Under the pieces are notes generated by a model that did not search any database, was not told where the DNA came from, and was given only the letters and a program-made list of their open reading frames with translations. From Polychytrium aggregatum (lineage: Eukaryota; Chytridiomycota; Chytridiomycetes; Polychytriales): a stretch of 64,000 bases of DNA. Within the stretch, counting starts at the first letter, position 1, and each line of letters starts with the position of its first letter. This document shows positions 17,536 through 28,299 of the stretch, in pieces. The translations under genes were made by a program, and so were the position numbers. The DNA lies in the NCBI RefSeq assembly GCF_025602895.1, contig NW_026516232.1, positions 1 through 64,000 on the forward strand, in the 5' to 3' direction.

Positions 17536-20500
17536 TCATCCCCTCCCCAAACTACGGCCACTCCTGCGAACAATAAGTCCAGGCTTGTCGGGGTACCGGC
17601 GGTGGAAGTCGGCTATCTTGTCGGGAGCGTTAACGTAGTTGGCGGGCTCCCAGCTGCGATGATCAGTCGAGTAGCCCTTCCAATCAACGAAATAGCTCAA
17701 CTTACCGCGGACCAGCTTGGAGTCGAGGATCTCCTGGACTTCATACTCCAAGTGGTCGTCGACGCGGACTGGCGGAGGAGGGTCTTGGATGCGGCCGGGG
17801 AGGGTGTTCGACTTGTGGGGCTCAAGGAGGGAGACATGGAACACCGGATGGATCTTGAGATCCTTGGGAAGGTCGAGGCGGAAGGCGAGGGAACCGATGG
17901 CTTCGACGATCTTGTAGGGTCCGATGCGCTGGTAGTCCAACTTCTTGCTTGGACGGGTGGTCTTGATGTTGCGTGTTAGGACCCAGACTTGATCGCCAGG
18001 AGCGAACTTGGGAGCGTCGGACTTGTGGGCATCCGCAAAGCGCTTGTAGTCCGCCTTGGCCTTCTCGAGGTTCTCCTTCAGCAACGCCAAGTTGTGCTGA
18101 AGGTGTTCGACTCGGTCGGTCGCGGAGGGGACATCGAGGCTGGAAGGAAGGACCGGAGACTCGAATCGAGGGTTGAAGCCGTAAGTCGCCAGGAACGGGG
18201 AGGCCTTGGTCGAGGTGTGCTCGAGGTTGTTGTATGAGAACTCGGCGAGCGGGAGCAGCATCGCCCAGTCATCCTGCTGGTACGAGGTGTAGCAGCGGAG
18301 ATGCTGGTTGATGACTTGGTTGACCCGCTCAGTCTGTCCATCGGTTTGGGGGTGGAACGCCGTGGACAGACTGGTCTTGATGCCGAGTTCTGAGCACAGG
18401 GCCTGCCAGAACCGCGAGGTGAACTGGCTTCCTCGGTCCGAGACGATGTTGTCCGGGAGACCGTGGAGACGGAAGATGTTGTCGAGGAACAGCGACGCTG
18501 TTTCCTCGGCACTTGGGAGGGACCGACAGGGAAGGAAGTGGGCCATCTTGGTCAGGCTATCGACGACGACAAAGATGCAAGTCTTGCCGTTGGACTCGGG
18601 GAGGTCGGTGATAAAGTCCATCGTCACCAGAGACCAGGGTCGCGATGCCGTCGGGAGGGGCTGCAAGTATCCAAACGGCTTATGTCGAGGGACTTTCGAG
18701 CGTGCACAAGTGTCGCACGTCGAGACATAAGCCTGGACATCCTTGCGGATTGAGGGCCACCAGAACTGCCTCGAGATCAGTGCCCGAGTCCGCCGAATGC
18801 CAGGATGTCCAACAGCGACAGGATCGTGGCATGACTTGAGGACGGGGACTCGACACGACTCGGGCACAACGATCTTGTCCATGAAGGTGAGGAGACCATC
18901 CTTCAGGACATACTTGGGATCGTTGCGGAGCTGGTCCAGGGACGGGTCCTTGGGTTGCTCCTCGGCAATGAGCTTGAGCAAGTCCACAGGGCGAGTGGAA
19001 CTTGCATCCGAGGAGCGACGGACGGCACAGGCGAACGACGAAGGTGGCAGCAACGGGGGAGGCTCCTTGGACACAGGTGCGGACGGAGGGACGTAGTCCG
19101 GGCGGCGGGAGAGAGCGTCGGCCTTGCCGTTCTTTGGACCGGGGAGGTACTGGATCCGGAGGTCGAACCGAGACAGGAACTGCGACCACCGGGCGTGTCG
19201 CTGGTTGAGGATGCGGGCCGACGCCAGGTATTCCAAGTTCTTGTGGTCGGTAAGGACTTGGACTGGGTGTTGGGCACCTTCGAGGTAGTGTCGCCAGACC
19301 TCGAAAGCCTCCTTGATGGCCAAGAGCTCCTTCTCATAGATGCTGTAGTTGCGTTCAGCATCCATGAGCGTGCGGGAGTGGAAGGAGCACGGGTGCAGGT
19401 GGCCATCGGAGCCGCGCTGGGACAGGACGCATCCGATCGCAAAGTCTGAGGCATCAGACTCCACGACAAAGGGCTTGGATGGGTCGGGGTGCGCAAGGAC
19501 GGGCTCGGAGACGAAGGCTTCCTTGAGGGACTGGAAAGCCTTGTGGGCGTCGGGGGACCAGCGGAAGACCTGGGACTTCTTGAACAGGAGCGTGAGCGGA
19601 CCGGCGATCTTGGCATATCCGTCAATGAAGCGACGGTAAAAGTTCGAGAACCCAATGAAGGAGCGAAGGTCGGAGACATTGCGGGGGACGGGCCAGTCGA
19701 CAATGGCGGAGAGCTTTGCTCGTTCCATCTCGATACCCTTGGGCGAGATGACGTAGCCGAGGAATGAGACCTTGTCCTTGGAGAACTCGCACTTCTCCAG
19801 CTTGCAGTACAACTTTGCAGCCTGGAGCTTGGCCAGGACCTGCTTGACGTGATTTGCATGCTGAGTGGGGTCAGCGCTGTAAATCAAAATGTCGTCAAGG
19901 TAGGCAATCGCAAAGTTGTCCAGTTCATCACGAAGGACATCGTTGATGAAGTGCTGGAAGGTGGCCGGAGCATTGGTGAGTCCAAAGGGCATCACCAAGT
20001 ACTCGAACTGGCCGTAACGAGTGCGAAAGGCCGTCTTCCACTCGTCGCCTGCGCGGATACGCAGCAGGTTGTAGGCCCCGCGGAGGTCCAGCTTCGTGAA
20101 CACCTTCGCGTCCCGGACTCGGTCCAGCATCTCATTGATCAACGGTAAGGGGTAACGATTCTTGACCGTGATCGTGTTCAATGCGCGATAGTCCACGCAG
20201 AGACGCAGAGAGCCGTCCTTCTTCTTGACGAAAAGGATCGGAGAACCGGCGGGAGAGGACGAAGGACGGATGAACCCTTTGACGAGGTTGTCGTCGAGGT
20301 ATTCACGAAGGGCCTTGAGTTCGGGCTCTGACAGGGAGTAGAGCGGTCCGAACTTGGGGGTCTTGCCGGGCTCCAGGTCGATCGGGCAGTCGTACGTCCG
20401 GTGCGGGGGCAACGAATCGGCTTCCTGCTTCGAGAAGACTGAGCCAAACGACTTGTACTCCTCGGGGATCGACGTCGAGAGGGGCGTCGGATCCGGATCG

Positions 20501-21495
20501 GTGGCAGGAAGGACGAGGACTTGGAACACAGTCAGGGGGTCGGGGCTAGACTGTGTGTCGAGGACGGACTGCTCCAACGACTTGTACCTGATCGCTTGGA
20601 CACGGACAGGAGCGGGGCTGGGAGCAACGGGACCGGGGAGACCAGGACGGACGGAGACGAGACCGGAGGGACCAGGACGAGCAGCACAGGAACAGGGCAC
20701 CTCACTCGGAACACAATCAGAATAACGTTGAGCGATCACTTTATTCTGATCATCTTCGCGAGTACAAACGGTGCGAGGCGAAGAAGCGAGCACCACAGTG
20801 GTGTCGGTAGAGGCACGAGGGAAAACATTGGGTGTGTCGCCAACAAGAGGAAGGGGAGAAGGAGAAACGGAAGAAACGGAAGGGAGGGAAGAGGCATCCA
20901 CAACCTTGAGGATGTGGTTTGCAGGACGGGGAAGGCAAAGGAGTCCACGAGCCCAGTGGAACCTGGGTTCGATGGACTGCAGCCAGGGATAGCCAAGGAT
21001 AACAGGTTGGTGGGGAGACTTAATGACATCAAAGGAAAGGTGTTGAGTGTAGTCCCCAAGAACAATCTTGAGGGGTTCCGTCTCAAAAGTGATGGGGCCG
21101 GAAGAAAGTGGCTGGCCATCGACACCTTGGACAGGGAGGGGAGTGGATTTGGAAACGAGGGGGACCGAGAAGCGGTCAACAAAGCTCTCGTCGATGAAGT
21201 TGCCGGAGGCACCAGAATCGACGAGAAGTTGGCAAGAGAGGGAGCGACCAGAAGGGAGAACAAGAGAAGCGGAGAAAACGGGAGAAGACGAAGAAATCGA
21301 CGAGACGCACGAAGAAGGCTCGGAGCAGAGATCAGTGTCGGCAGCATGGTTCGAGCAGATGACCAAGTTCGCAGGTGGTGTGGAGATCGGGAGCTCTGTC
21401 AAAGACATCTGGGAGCCAGATGTGCCCTTAGAAGAGGCGGGTTTGACAGAGTGCGATCCACCACCGACTACATTGATCATTCCACACATAGCCAT
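17536..21495 (-). CDS. pol: Gypsy-2 pol: protease, RT, RNase H, integrase, chromodomain
   Basis: 1319 residues from the first ATG, but the open frame extends without a stop back to the frameshift heptamer at 21603-21597, so Gag-Pol fusion by -1 frameshifting is likely. Domains: aspartic protease (VDSGASGNF), RT with YLDDILIYS, RNase H (ESDASDFAIG), integrase HHCC (VGHPGIRRTRALI, CDTCARSK) and DDE core (MDFITDLP, VSDRGSQFTS, QTDGQTERVN), and a C-terminal chromodomain (SYFVDWKGYSTDHRSWEP). All catalytic blocks are present. The stop codon lies at the edge of the 3' LTR. Confidence 0.95.
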   Translation of the reverse strand: MAMCGMINVVGGGSHSVKPASSKGTSGSQMSLTELPISTPPANLVICSNHAADTDLCSEPSSCVSSISSSSPVFSASLVLPSGRSLSCQLLVDSGASGNFIDESFVDRFSVPLVSKSTPLPVQGVDGQPLSSGPITFETEPLKIVLGDYTQHLSFDVIKSPHQPVILGYPWLQSIEPRFHWARGLLCLPRPANHILKVVDASSLPSVSSVSPSPLPLVGDTPNVFPRASTDTTVVLASSPRTVCTREDDQNKVIAQRYSDCVPSEVPCSCAARPGPSGLVSVRPGLPGPVAPSPAPVRVQAIRYKSLEQSVLDTQSSPDPLTVFQVLVLPATDPDPTPLSTSIPEEYKSFGSVFSKQEADSLPPHRTYDCPIDLEPGKTPKFGPLYSLSEPELKALREYLDDNLVKGFIRPSSSPAGSPILFVKKKDGSLRLCVDYRALNTITVKNRYPLPLINEMLDRVRDAKVFTKLDLRGAYNLLRIRAGDEWKTAFRTRYGQFEYLVMPFGLTNAPATFQHFINDVLRDELDNFAIAYLDDILIYSADPTQHANHVKQVLAKLQAAKLYCKLEKCEFSKDKVSFLGYVISPKGIEMERAKLSAIVDWPVPRNVSDLRSFIGFSNFYRRFIDGYAKIAGPLTLLFKKSQVFRWSPDAHKAFQSLKEAFVSEPVLAHPDPSKPFVVESDASDFAIGCVLSQRGSDGHLHPCSFHSRTLMDAERNYSIYEKELLAIKEAFEVWRHYLEGAQHPVQVLTDHKNLEYLASARILNQRHARWSQFLSRFDLRIQYLPGPKNGKADALSRRPDYVPPSAPVSKEPPPLLPPSSFACAVRRSSDASSTRPVDLLKLIAEEQPKDPSLDQLRNDPKYVLKDGLLTFMDKIVVPESCRVPVLKSCHDPVAVGHPGIRRTRALISRQFWWPSIRKDVQAYVSTCDTCARSKVPRHKPFGYLQPLPTASRPWSLVTMDFITDLPESNGKTCIFVVVDSLTKMAHFLPCRSLPSAEETASLFLDNIFRLHGLPDNIVSDRGSQFTSRFWQALCSELGIKTSLSTAFHPQTDGQTERVNQVINQHLRCYTSYQQDDWAMLLPLAEFSYNNLEHTSTKASPFLATYGFNPRFESPVLPSSLDVPSATDRVEHLQHNLALLKENLEKAKADYKRFADAHKSDAPKFAPGDQVWVLTRNIKTTRPSKKLDYQRIGPYKIVEAIGSLAFRLDLPKDLKIHPVFHVSLLEPHKSNTLPGRIQDPPPPVRVDDHLEYEVQEILDSKLVRGKLSYFVDWKGYSTDHRSWEPANYVNAPDKIADFHRRYPDKPGLIVRRSGRSLGRG

Positions 21496-21560
21496 GCGTT
21501 CGACACTTACCTCATGCTCCTTACCATCGACGCTTGCTTCTGGAGGAAGGGGAGACGGCT

Positions 21561-21603
21561 CCAGATCTAAGCCTCCACTTAGATCTGGGCCTGGTCGTTT
21601 CCC
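21561..21603 (-). promoter_or_regulatory. Programmed -1 frameshift signal, gag/pol of Gypsy-2
   Basis: G GGA AAC (21603-21597) in gag phase, then an 8-nt spacer and a perfect 11-bp hairpin CCAGATCTAAG / CTTAGATCTGG (21588-21578 with 21571-21561, 6-nt loop). The gag stop TAA lies inside the hairpin arm. The pol frame is -1 and is open from here. Confidence 0.87.
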
Positions 21604-22562
21604 GACTCGAAGTGTTCCTCCTCACCATCATCGTAGACGATGGTTCGGACAACCTTCGAACGGGGACGGGAGCCGGGAGCCTGAGGACGGGAGCCGGGGA
21701 AGCGGGAACCAGAGGCGGGAGCACGGGAGCCGGACTTGAGGGGGCAGGACTTGGCGACGTGGCCGGGCTTGCCACAGCGGAAGCAGAGGCGCTCCTGGAA
21801 GCGGCGGTTCTTCTCCTCGGGGGTCAGGCGGCTGACGACGGCGGCGTCGATCTGCATCGGCTCGGAGTAGAGAACCGGAGGCTCCTGGGCGGGCGGCTGG
21901 AAGGACGGGGTGCGGGAGTTGAAGGCCTGGGTGCCGAAGGAAACAGGGCCAGTGTTTCGGAGCTCGTTGTTGAGCTCGATGATGCGTGCATCGATCTTGA
22001 GGCAACGCTCGACGAACGGGACCAAGCGGAGAGGGAGAGGGTCGATGAAGGAGAGGCGCTGCTTGATCTCCCTCGACAGGCCACGGCGGAAGGCGGAGAT
22101 CTTGGCTTCGTCGTTCCAGGGAAGGTCGGCGGCAACGCGGAGGAACTCTGAGGCATAATCCATGCACGAGCGGTTGCCCTGTGCCATGGAGGAAAGGAGC
22201 AGCTCGGCAGTGTGGGTGCGGTCGGGATCGTCAAACGCTTGGCGAAAGCGTTCCATGAACGAGTCGAACGAGTGCAGGATTTGATCGTTCGACTCGATCA
22301 AGGGAGTCGCCCACTGGAGGGCCGGACCAGTGAGCAAACTCAAGACGTAACCCACCTTGACTTGCTCGGACGGGAACCTGGATGCCTGGAGCATCATGAG
22401 CAGGCGGCACTGGTTGACGAAGGGGCGGAACTTTGACCTGGTGCCGTCGAACTTGTCCGGGGTCGGCATGTGCGGGAGCTGTGGGGCGGCGGAAGAATGT
22501 GTGGTCCGGAGGAGAACCAGTTCCTCCTGGAGGGCAACGATTTGGGCCTGGAGTTGGTCCAT
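21579..22562 (-). CDS. gag: Gypsy-2 gag (capsid/nucleocapsid)
   Basis: 327 residues starting MDQLQAQIVALQEELVLLR, with an N-terminal helix likely to form a coiled coil. The capsid-like region contains FDGTRSKFRPFVNQCRLL and SFMERFRQAFDDPDR; a CCHC zinc knuckle CFRCGKPGHVAKSC follows near residue 280. The C-terminus is basic and then acidic (EEHFESGNDQAQI). The stop lies within the frameshift hairpin. Confidence 0.93.
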   Translation of the reverse strand: MDQLQAQIVALQEELVLLRTTHSSAAPQLPHMPTPDKFDGTRSKFRPFVNQCRLLMMLQASRFPSEQVKVGYVLSLLTGPALQWATPLIESNDQILHSFDSFMERFRQAFDDPDRTHTAELLLSSMAQGNRSCMDYASEFLRVAADLPWNDEAKISAFRRGLSREIKQRLSFIDPLPLRLVPFVERCLKIDARIIELNNELRNTGPVSFGTQAFNSRTPSFQPPAQEPPVLYSEPMQIDAAVVSRLTPEEKNRRFQERLCFRCGKPGHVAKSCPLKSGSRAPASGSRFPGSRPQAPGSRPRSKVVRTIVYDDGEEEHFESGNDQAQI

Positions 22563-22669
22563 GTGGGCTTTGAAAGTGGGGAGCGAGGATGCAGGGAAGA
22601 CAACAGAGAATAGAAGGATGAGGGCAGCAACGAAGCCTCAGCCAAGCAGGTGGTCAGACAGAGAGAGGG

Positions 22670-22785
22670 AGTTCGAACAATATGTGAGGACCACGACAAG
22701 CAACGACACTGGACGACCAGGTGCTTGGCGAACAACGATAAGCTATATTACGACTTATCAGATAACAACAAGTGTTGTTCGAACT
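22670..22785 (-). promoter_or_regulatory. Possible self-priming pair (Tf1-like) in Gypsy-2
   Basis: The site where a tRNA primer-binding site is expected (two bases inside the 5' LTR, 22680-22670) reads TTGTTCGAACT on the element strand, without the usual TGG. Its exact 11-base complement AGTTCGAACAA lies within the 5' LTR at 22785-22775. That is 39 bases downstream of a TATAAA box (22824-22819), so it could be the transcript start. This is the geometry of the Tf1/sushi self-primer. The core TTCGAA is palindromic, which weakens the case somewhat. Confidence 0.5.
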
Positions 22786-23067
22786 GCAGATACAAAATGG
22801 GTGCAAGAAAGGAGGGGCTTTATAGCCAAGAGGGAAACCGAAGGGCGAAAGTGGGCGAGAGGGGTGGAGCGACAAACGAGGGACGAGATGGGGGTGCGAG
22901 GGAGGCGGAGCTGCTAGAGAGAGGGGCGAAGCACAGCGCAGTCGGAGGCGAAGTAAGAGTCATCGGCGCCAGCCAATCAGGGAATACACGCCAAGACAAA
23001 CAAACATGACTCACGGTGCATCACGCGCAGCAGTCCACACGTGTTCCCAACGTGCATGATCATCACA
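22683..23067 (-). repeat. Gypsy-2 5' LTR
   Basis: 385 bp, bounded by TG...CA, followed on the plus strand by target duplication CTATC (23068-23072). It contains a TATAAA box on the element strand at 22824-22819 and a CCAATCA motif near 22972. Confidence 0.95.
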
Positions 23068-23141
23068 CTATCCCAGGGTCGACCAATGGCGGTGGAAGAT
23101 TGGCAGGCTCAAGGACCGCGAGGTCAAGGCCCAATACGTCC
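23068..23141 (+). pseudogene. Family B ORF2, part 2: 69-bp linker segment
   Basis: After the CTATC duplication, 23073-23141 continues ORF2 in phase (RVDQWRWKIGRLKDREV...), a typical EN-RT linker with a Trp/Lys/Arg-rich pattern. It is stranded between the two gypsy insertions. Its last five bases CGTCC (23137-23141) are the target duplication of Gypsy-1 copy 2. Confidence 0.85.
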
Positions 23142-23450
23142 TGTAACGTCCACTACTGGGACGTTGGGGCAAGACGGGGAGGGAGGGGGTACAAGACAAG
23201 ACAGGACGGGGCAGAACAGGGCGGTGCTAGGCTACTCTAGCGGACGGGTGAGCTCGGGGAGCACTTACGTTTATTCACGATAAAACCGAACTCCAGACAA
23301 ACGGGGGGAACGGGGGCAACCCGCAGGTATACCCTGCGGTGGCCTGCCTGCGGTGCGTGAAAACGCAAAGCGCAGCACAGGTCACGACCCACTGCGCCGC
23401 GCAGTACGCGCAGTACGCGCAGCACAGCGTCGGAGATACCATCTCCTACA
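23142..23450 (-). repeat. Gypsy-1 copy 2, 3' LTR
   Basis: 309-bp LTR with no difference noticed from the other three Gypsy-1 LTRs in the window. Confidence 0.95.
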
Positions 23451-23459
23451 CTCCCACAC

Positions 23460-26400
23460 TTAAGAAGGCTTCCTGCGAGGAGCCCTGCGTGTGCTCTTTA
23501 TTTGGGGCTCCTCGAGGTGTTTACCGTATTTACTCAGCTCCTCGGGTGCATGGGACAAGTCCTCCAGTGTTTGCCATGTGTTGCCCGAGTGTGGGTAACC
23601 AACCCACTTGACATAAAACCGAAGTGACCCATCAGCCACTTTCTTGTGCCTCACGATCCTTTCGACTTCATATTCTTGAGTATAGTATTGTCCGAGGTCG
23701 TCTTCCAGTGGTGCGTCGTCCGGGACACCTTCGTCGGCGTCGGGGAACTGTGCTGGACTGCGGGTCGTGTGGCGACGCAGCTTGGACACATGGAAGACAG
23801 GATGGAGCTTGCTTCCAGGTGGCAAGTCCAACAGGTAGTTGAGGGGACTGGGTCGGGCCGCTATCTTGAACGGTCCTCGGTACTTGGGCAACAACTTCTT
23901 TGACTGGGCTTCGGGGACCTTGATGTTGTCGGCGTCCAGGTAGACAAGGTCTCCAACTTCAAAGGAGACATCCTGGTGTCGGCGGTCGTAGTACTTCGCC
24001 ATCACTTGTTGCGCATCCGTGAGCGCGTCGGCGATCATCTTGTGTCGGACTTGATGATCTTTGACAAAGGCACTTGGTTTGGGAGGCAATCCAGCCGTGG
24101 ACTCGGTCAGTGTCAAGGAGGTGGGAACATCAGGCTGGAATCCGTAGAGCGCCTCAAAGGGGCTCAAGCCAGTTGTGCTCGACTTGGCGGTGTTGTATGC
24201 AAACTCTGCATGACTCAGCTGTATGTCCCAGTCGTCTTGGCTGGTCGAGGCGTATGTCCTCAGGTATTGCTCGAGGGTGCGGATCGTCCGCTCGGACTGT
24301 CCATCCGTTTGTTGGTGGTGCGAGGTTGACATGTTCAGCTTGGTGCCGAGATGGTCGAACAGACTTGTCCAAAACAAGGAGGTGAATCGGGGGTCTCGAT
24401 CACTGACGATGGACTTTGGGAGGCCGTGGTGCTTGAACACATGCTTGAAGAACAGCAGTGCAAGGTCAGGCGCGGAGCATGTCGTCTGGCACGGCACAAA
24501 GTGTGCCATCTTGCTGAACCTGTCGACAAAGACAGCGATTGCATCGTGGTCCAACTTGGTCGTCGGTAGATGCGTGATGAGATCCATGGACATGCTGGTC
24601 CAGGGGCGGTCGGGAACAGGCAGGGGTTGCAGCAATCCTTGCTCTCGGGTCGTGCGTGACTTGACCATCTTGCAGGTATGGCAGGACTCGATGTACTTCT
24701 CGACGGTGCGCTTCATTCCAGGCCAGTATGCGACTTTGGCCAGTCGGTCGTATGTCTTCTCGACTCCAAAGTGTCCAGCGAGGGGCGAGTCGTGGACCTC
24801 TTGGAGCAACTTGGTCTTCAACGACGGAATGTCCGGCACACAGACACGGCTGTCCTTCTTCAGGAGGAGCAGGCCATCACGCACTGTGTACTCGGATGAT
24901 TCGTCGTCCTTGGGGAGCTTAGACACCTTTCGGAACAGTTCTCCGAACTGTTTGTCGTTGGCGATGTTGTCTCGGACAACATCCAGCATCGTGTTGTCGA
25001 CACTGACAGTCGACTCGTACAGTGACGCCAATTGGTAGTCGGGGCGTCGGGACAGTGCGTCAGGCACCACATTGAGTTTGCCTTTCTGGTATACAACCTC
25101 GTAGTTGTACTCGGCGAGGAACTCCATCCATCGCGCTTGGCGTCGGCTCAGGTTCTTCTTGGTGTCGAGGTAACGCAGTGACTGGTGGTCCGTCACAATC
25201 TTGAAGGGCTTGGCGGTACCGTGGAGGTACACTCGGAACTTCTGCAGCGCGTAGATGATCGCAAGCTGCTCCTTCTCGTGCACGGGATAGTTGATCTCGT
25301 GTTGGGACAGTTTGCGCGACTCGAAGGCAACGGGCCTTCCCTCCTGCATCAAAACAGCTCCCACCGCAAAGTCGGAGGCGTCGGTGTGCACGGAGACATC
25401 CGTGTTCGGGTCGAACACAGCGAGGACAGGAGCGTTCGTCAAGGCGTGCTTGAGGGTCTCGAACGCTTGGCGTTGTGGGTGGTCCCACACGAAGGGGCAC
25501 TCTTTGCGGAGTAGGTCTGTGAGTGGACCGGCAGTGCGCGCCAGATCGGGGATGAATCGGCGGTAGTAGTTGACGAGACCGAGAAACGACTGCACGTCAG
25601 AGACGCATGCGAGCGGCGGCCACTCGACCACAGACTTGACCTTGGCGGGGTCGACTTCGATTCCTCTTCCTGAGACAACGTGTCCCAGGAACGGGACTTG
25701 ATTCTTGAAGAACTCACACTTGGACAGTTTGGCATACAACTTGTGCTCGCGTAGCTTGGCCAGCACGCGGGCGACATGACCTTCATGGGTCGCTTCATCC
25801 TTGCTGTACACAAGGATATCATCCAGGTACACGATGACAGAGTTGTCGAGCTCTTGGCGGAACACATCGTTCATCAGCTGCATGAACGTGGCAGGTGCGT
25901 TCGTCAATCCGAACGGCAGCACTAGGAACTCGTACAGTCCGTAGCGAGTCCTGAAGGCGGTCTTGTGGACATCATCCTCGTGGATGCGGATCTGATGGTA
26001 GCCTGAGCGGAGGTCTATCTTGCTAAAGACCTTTGCTCCACTCAGACGATCCATCAACTCGTCGATCCTGGGCAACGGGTAGGTGTTCTTGATGGTCTGT
26101 TTGTTTAGTGCGCGATAGTCGACGCACATCCTGAGATCACCTTCTTTCTTCTTGACAAAGAGCACTGGTGCACCATACGGTGACTGGCTCGGGCGGATGA
26201 ACCCATGGGCGAGGAGGTCATCCAACTGGCGCTTGAGTTCGTCCATCTCCGTCAGCGACAGTTGGTACGTCGGTCTTGACGGAGGCGACGAGCCTGGTTC
26301 GATGTCGATGCGATGATCGACGGTGCGTTGGGGTGGCAGGCATTGTGGCAACTGGTCGGGGAATACGTCCTTGTACTCGTCGAGCAGCTTGGTCACCACA

Positions 26401-27392
26401 GGCGGGGGACCGGGACCGGCTTGGTCGGTGTCGTCGACCTCACGCACGACACAGAGGAACGACGTGTCCTTCTTGATCAGCCTCTTGAATTGCATGGCTG
26501 AGAGGAGAGGTGGCATGTTGGGTGAGGCCATGCCCTGCAGGACAATGTCAGGGCCAACACGGACAGTGCGGCCTTTCCAGTCGACGACTGGAGTCGGCTC
26601 GGCACGAGCAAGCCAGCTCATGCCGAGGATGGCATCGAACTTGGTGTCGATCACTTGGAACAACAGGACAGGATGGTACTTGGGATGGAGGGCCACTCGC
26701 AGGACCACTTGGTGTGTGCACTGCTGCACACGATCGTCTGCAAGCGCCACACTCATCGGCGACTTCTTCTTGGTTGCATGTATGTTGAGCTCCTGGAGCA
26801 AGCGTCTGCTGACAAAGTTGCAGCTTGCTCCAGAGTCCACCATCATTCGGACGGTGTGACCTTGGACGGTGGCAGGGAGGTACAGCAGGGACTCTTCATG
26901 GTCCTCCTGCACAGCCTCCTGCACCATGACTTGACTTGGGGGAACGGGCGACACTTGGTCTTGGTTGGCTTCATCACGGCCACTCGGACATTTTGGATAG
27001 GGTTCGGCCATTGCGGGGGCCTGCGGCGTCAGCACGCCATTGCACACGACGTCCACGGCTTGCGGACACATGTCGGAAGCATCCGACACACACGACTTGA
27101 CAGGGGTGAGGGCACAGGCGGTCCTGTCCCTCAAGGGTTCTTGATTTTCTTTTTTGTTTTGGTTTTCAATTTTGGTTTTCTCTTCACGTTCGTGGAGAGG
27201 CAGGCGGCTTGCGCCACCATGCACCTCTCGCACGACGCACAACACTTGGTTTGTTTCTCCTTCGGGGGAGGGGGCGAGGTGAACTTCCTCTGGAGACGCG
27301 TGGACTGCATTGAGCAATCCACGGCGTTGGTCTCCTACTAGGGCTCCAGAGCCACCTAGTAGGGTCGGCCGTTTCCCGACTTCATGGGGCAC
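23460..27392 (-). CDS. pol: Gypsy-1 copy 2 pol polyprotein
   Basis: 1310 residues with the same domain order as copy 1: protease (VDSGASCNF), RT (YLDDILVYS), RNase H, HHCC/DDE integrase and chromodomain. The visible difference from copy 1 is Ala for Thr in SVAL(T/A)DDRVQ just after the protease motif. Translation presumably enters from gag at the heptamer 27377-27371. The ORF is intact, so this copy could be active. Confidence 0.95.
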   Translation of the reverse strand: MPHEVGKRPTLLGGSGALVGDQRRGLLNAVHASPEEVHLAPSPEGETNQVLCVVREVHGGASRLPLHEREEKTKIENQNKKENQEPLRDRTACALTPVKSCVSDASDMCPQAVDVVCNGVLTPQAPAMAEPYPKCPSGRDEANQDQVSPVPPSQVMVQEAVQEDHEESLLYLPATVQGHTVRMMVDSGASCNFVSRRLLQELNIHATKKKSPMSVALADDRVQQCTHQVVLRVALHPKYHPVLLFQVIDTKFDAILGMSWLARAEPTPVVDWKGRTVRVGPDIVLQGMASPNMPPLLSAMQFKRLIKKDTSFLCVVREVDDTDQAGPGPPPVVTKLLDEYKDVFPDQLPQCLPPQRTVDHRIDIEPGSSPPSRPTYQLSLTEMDELKRQLDDLLAHGFIRPSQSPYGAPVLFVKKKEGDLRMCVDYRALNKQTIKNTYPLPRIDELMDRLSGAKVFSKIDLRSGYHQIRIHEDDVHKTAFRTRYGLYEFLVLPFGLTNAPATFMQLMNDVFRQELDNSVIVYLDDILVYSKDEATHEGHVARVLAKLREHKLYAKLSKCEFFKNQVPFLGHVVSGRGIEVDPAKVKSVVEWPPLACVSDVQSFLGLVNYYRRFIPDLARTAGPLTDLLRKECPFVWDHPQRQAFETLKHALTNAPVLAVFDPNTDVSVHTDASDFAVGAVLMQEGRPVAFESRKLSQHEINYPVHEKEQLAIIYALQKFRVYLHGTAKPFKIVTDHQSLRYLDTKKNLSRRQARWMEFLAEYNYEVVYQKGKLNVVPDALSRRPDYQLASLYESTVSVDNTMLDVVRDNIANDKQFGELFRKVSKLPKDDESSEYTVRDGLLLLKKDSRVCVPDIPSLKTKLLQEVHDSPLAGHFGVEKTYDRLAKVAYWPGMKRTVEKYIESCHTCKMVKSRTTREQGLLQPLPVPDRPWTSMSMDLITHLPTTKLDHDAIAVFVDRFSKMAHFVPCQTTCSAPDLALLFFKHVFKHHGLPKSIVSDRDPRFTSLFWTSLFDHLGTKLNMSTSHHQQTDGQSERTIRTLEQYLRTYASTSQDDWDIQLSHAEFAYNTAKSSTTGLSPFEALYGFQPDVPTSLTLTESTAGLPPKPSAFVKDHQVRHKMIADALTDAQQVMAKYYDRRHQDVSFEVGDLVYLDADNIKVPEAQSKKLLPKYRGPFKIAARPSPLNYLLDLPPGSKLHPVFHVSKLRRHTTRSPAQFPDADEGVPDDAPLEDDLGQYYTQEYEVERIVRHKKVADGSLRFYVKWVGYPHSGNTWQTLEDLSHAPEELSKYGKHLEEPQIKSTRRAPRRKPS
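27334..27377 (-). promoter_or_regulatory. Programmed -1 frameshift signal, Gypsy-1 copy 2
   Basis: The same heptamer G GGA AAC (27377-27371), 7-nt spacer and 9-bp stem (27363-27355 with 27342-27334) as in copy 1. Confidence 0.85.
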
Positions 27393-28177
27393 TCCTTGGC
27401 CTGGTGTCCCGGTCGGTGACAGAAGAAGCAGGAACCATGGCGGAGGTCCTCCTGCTTCTGTCTGTCCTTGGGGGAGACAGTGGCAGCTTGCTGGAACCGG
27501 GAGCGGGGAGGGCCACGAGCCTCCATGGCGTTGACGTCAACGTCCATGGGCTCAGGCATGGGTCTTGCGGGCGGGGCCGGGCGAGGCGGACGGGCTGGGA
27601 CGTGATGAGACCGATGGCCGCCTGCCAGCTGCGGGTAGAACTGGCGGCCATGGTACTGGACGTTGTCGAGGTTCTCGGCAACGTCCATCATCACGTCCAG
27701 GGACTTGCGGGCATCAGGGTTGCTGGCGATGTACTCTCTGATCTTGGGCTTGAGGCCCTTCTGGAAGAGGTACATCGCATCAGCAGAGCCCAGCTCCTCA
27801 ATCTGGGAGGAGAGGTCTTCAAACTCCTCGATGTAGCGGGTCACAGAACCACGCTGCACGAGAGAGTATAGCTTGTCACGGGCAATGAGTTCAGCATTGG
27901 GGCTGCCGAAGCGGCGACGGAGGCGGTCCTTGAAGTCGTCAAACACACCTTCGCTCTGCTCGTCGAACCCTTGGCGGCGGTACCAACGGTACGCCTGGTC
28001 CTTTAAGCAGAGCTTGGCGGCGACGATGTGGTGGGTGGGGGCGACTTGGGCAGCATCGAGGTAGTCCTCGAGTTGCTGCAGCCAGTCCTCCACCGAGGAG
28101 GAGCGGCTCTTCCCAGTAAACACTGGGGCACGGAAGGTCTTGAGGAAGGCTTCCGGAAGTGGGCGGGGGTTGCTCAT
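27356..28177 (-). CDS. gag: Gypsy-1 copy 2 gag
   Basis: 273 residues, one substitution seen relative to copy 1 (Ser in [10 protein letters not shown]). It carries the capsid region and CCHC knuckle [14 protein letters not shown] and overlaps pol in the -1 frame. Confidence 0.93.
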   Translation of the reverse strand: MSNPRPLPEAFLKTFRAPVFTGKSRSSSVEDWLQQLEDYLDAAQVAPTHHIVAAKLCLKDQAYRWYRRQGFDEQSEGVFDDFKDRLRRRFGSPNAELIARDKLYSLVQRGSVTRYIEEFEDLSSQIEELGSADAMYLFQKGLKPKIREYIASNPDARKSLDVMMDVAENLDNVQYHGRQFYPQLAGGHRSHHVPARPPRPAPPARPMPEPMDVDVNAMEARGPPRSRFQQAATVSPKDRQKQEDLRHGSCFFCHRPGHQAKECPMKSGNGRPY

Positions 28178-28287
28178 GGCAGGGGCAGGCTCCAGGGACA
28201 GAGAGGAGAGTCGGTCGGCAAGAGAGGCGGGATCCAGCTTGAGGATCTAGAAAGAGGACAAACAGGACGAAAACAAGACGAGGATTT

Positions 28288-28299
28288 CCGATGCTACCA
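28288..28299 (-). promoter_or_regulatory. Primer-binding site, Gypsy-1 copy 2
   Basis: TGGTAGCATCGG directly inside the 5' LTR, as in copy 1; probably pairs with the 3' end of initiator tRNA-Met. Confidence 0.65.

Larger units (their letters stand above)
17151..23067 (-). mobile_element. Ty3/gypsy chromovirus Gypsy-2, complete
   Basis: A 5917-bp LTR retrotransposon on the minus strand with 385-bp LTRs (17151-17535 and 22683-23067) and target duplication CTATC (17146-17150 and 23068-23072), inserted into ORF2 of family B. gag and pol are intact and in a -1 relationship. It is distinct from Gypsy-1 in sequence, LTR and priming site. The polypurine tract GGGGAGGGGATGA lies next to the 3' LTR on the element strand. 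Confidence 0.97.

Noticed and set aside
20521-21570. 349-codon plus-strand ORF in Gypsy-2
   Set aside because: Antisense to the protease and linker part of pol; low-complexity Arg/Glu/Gly translation without domain features.
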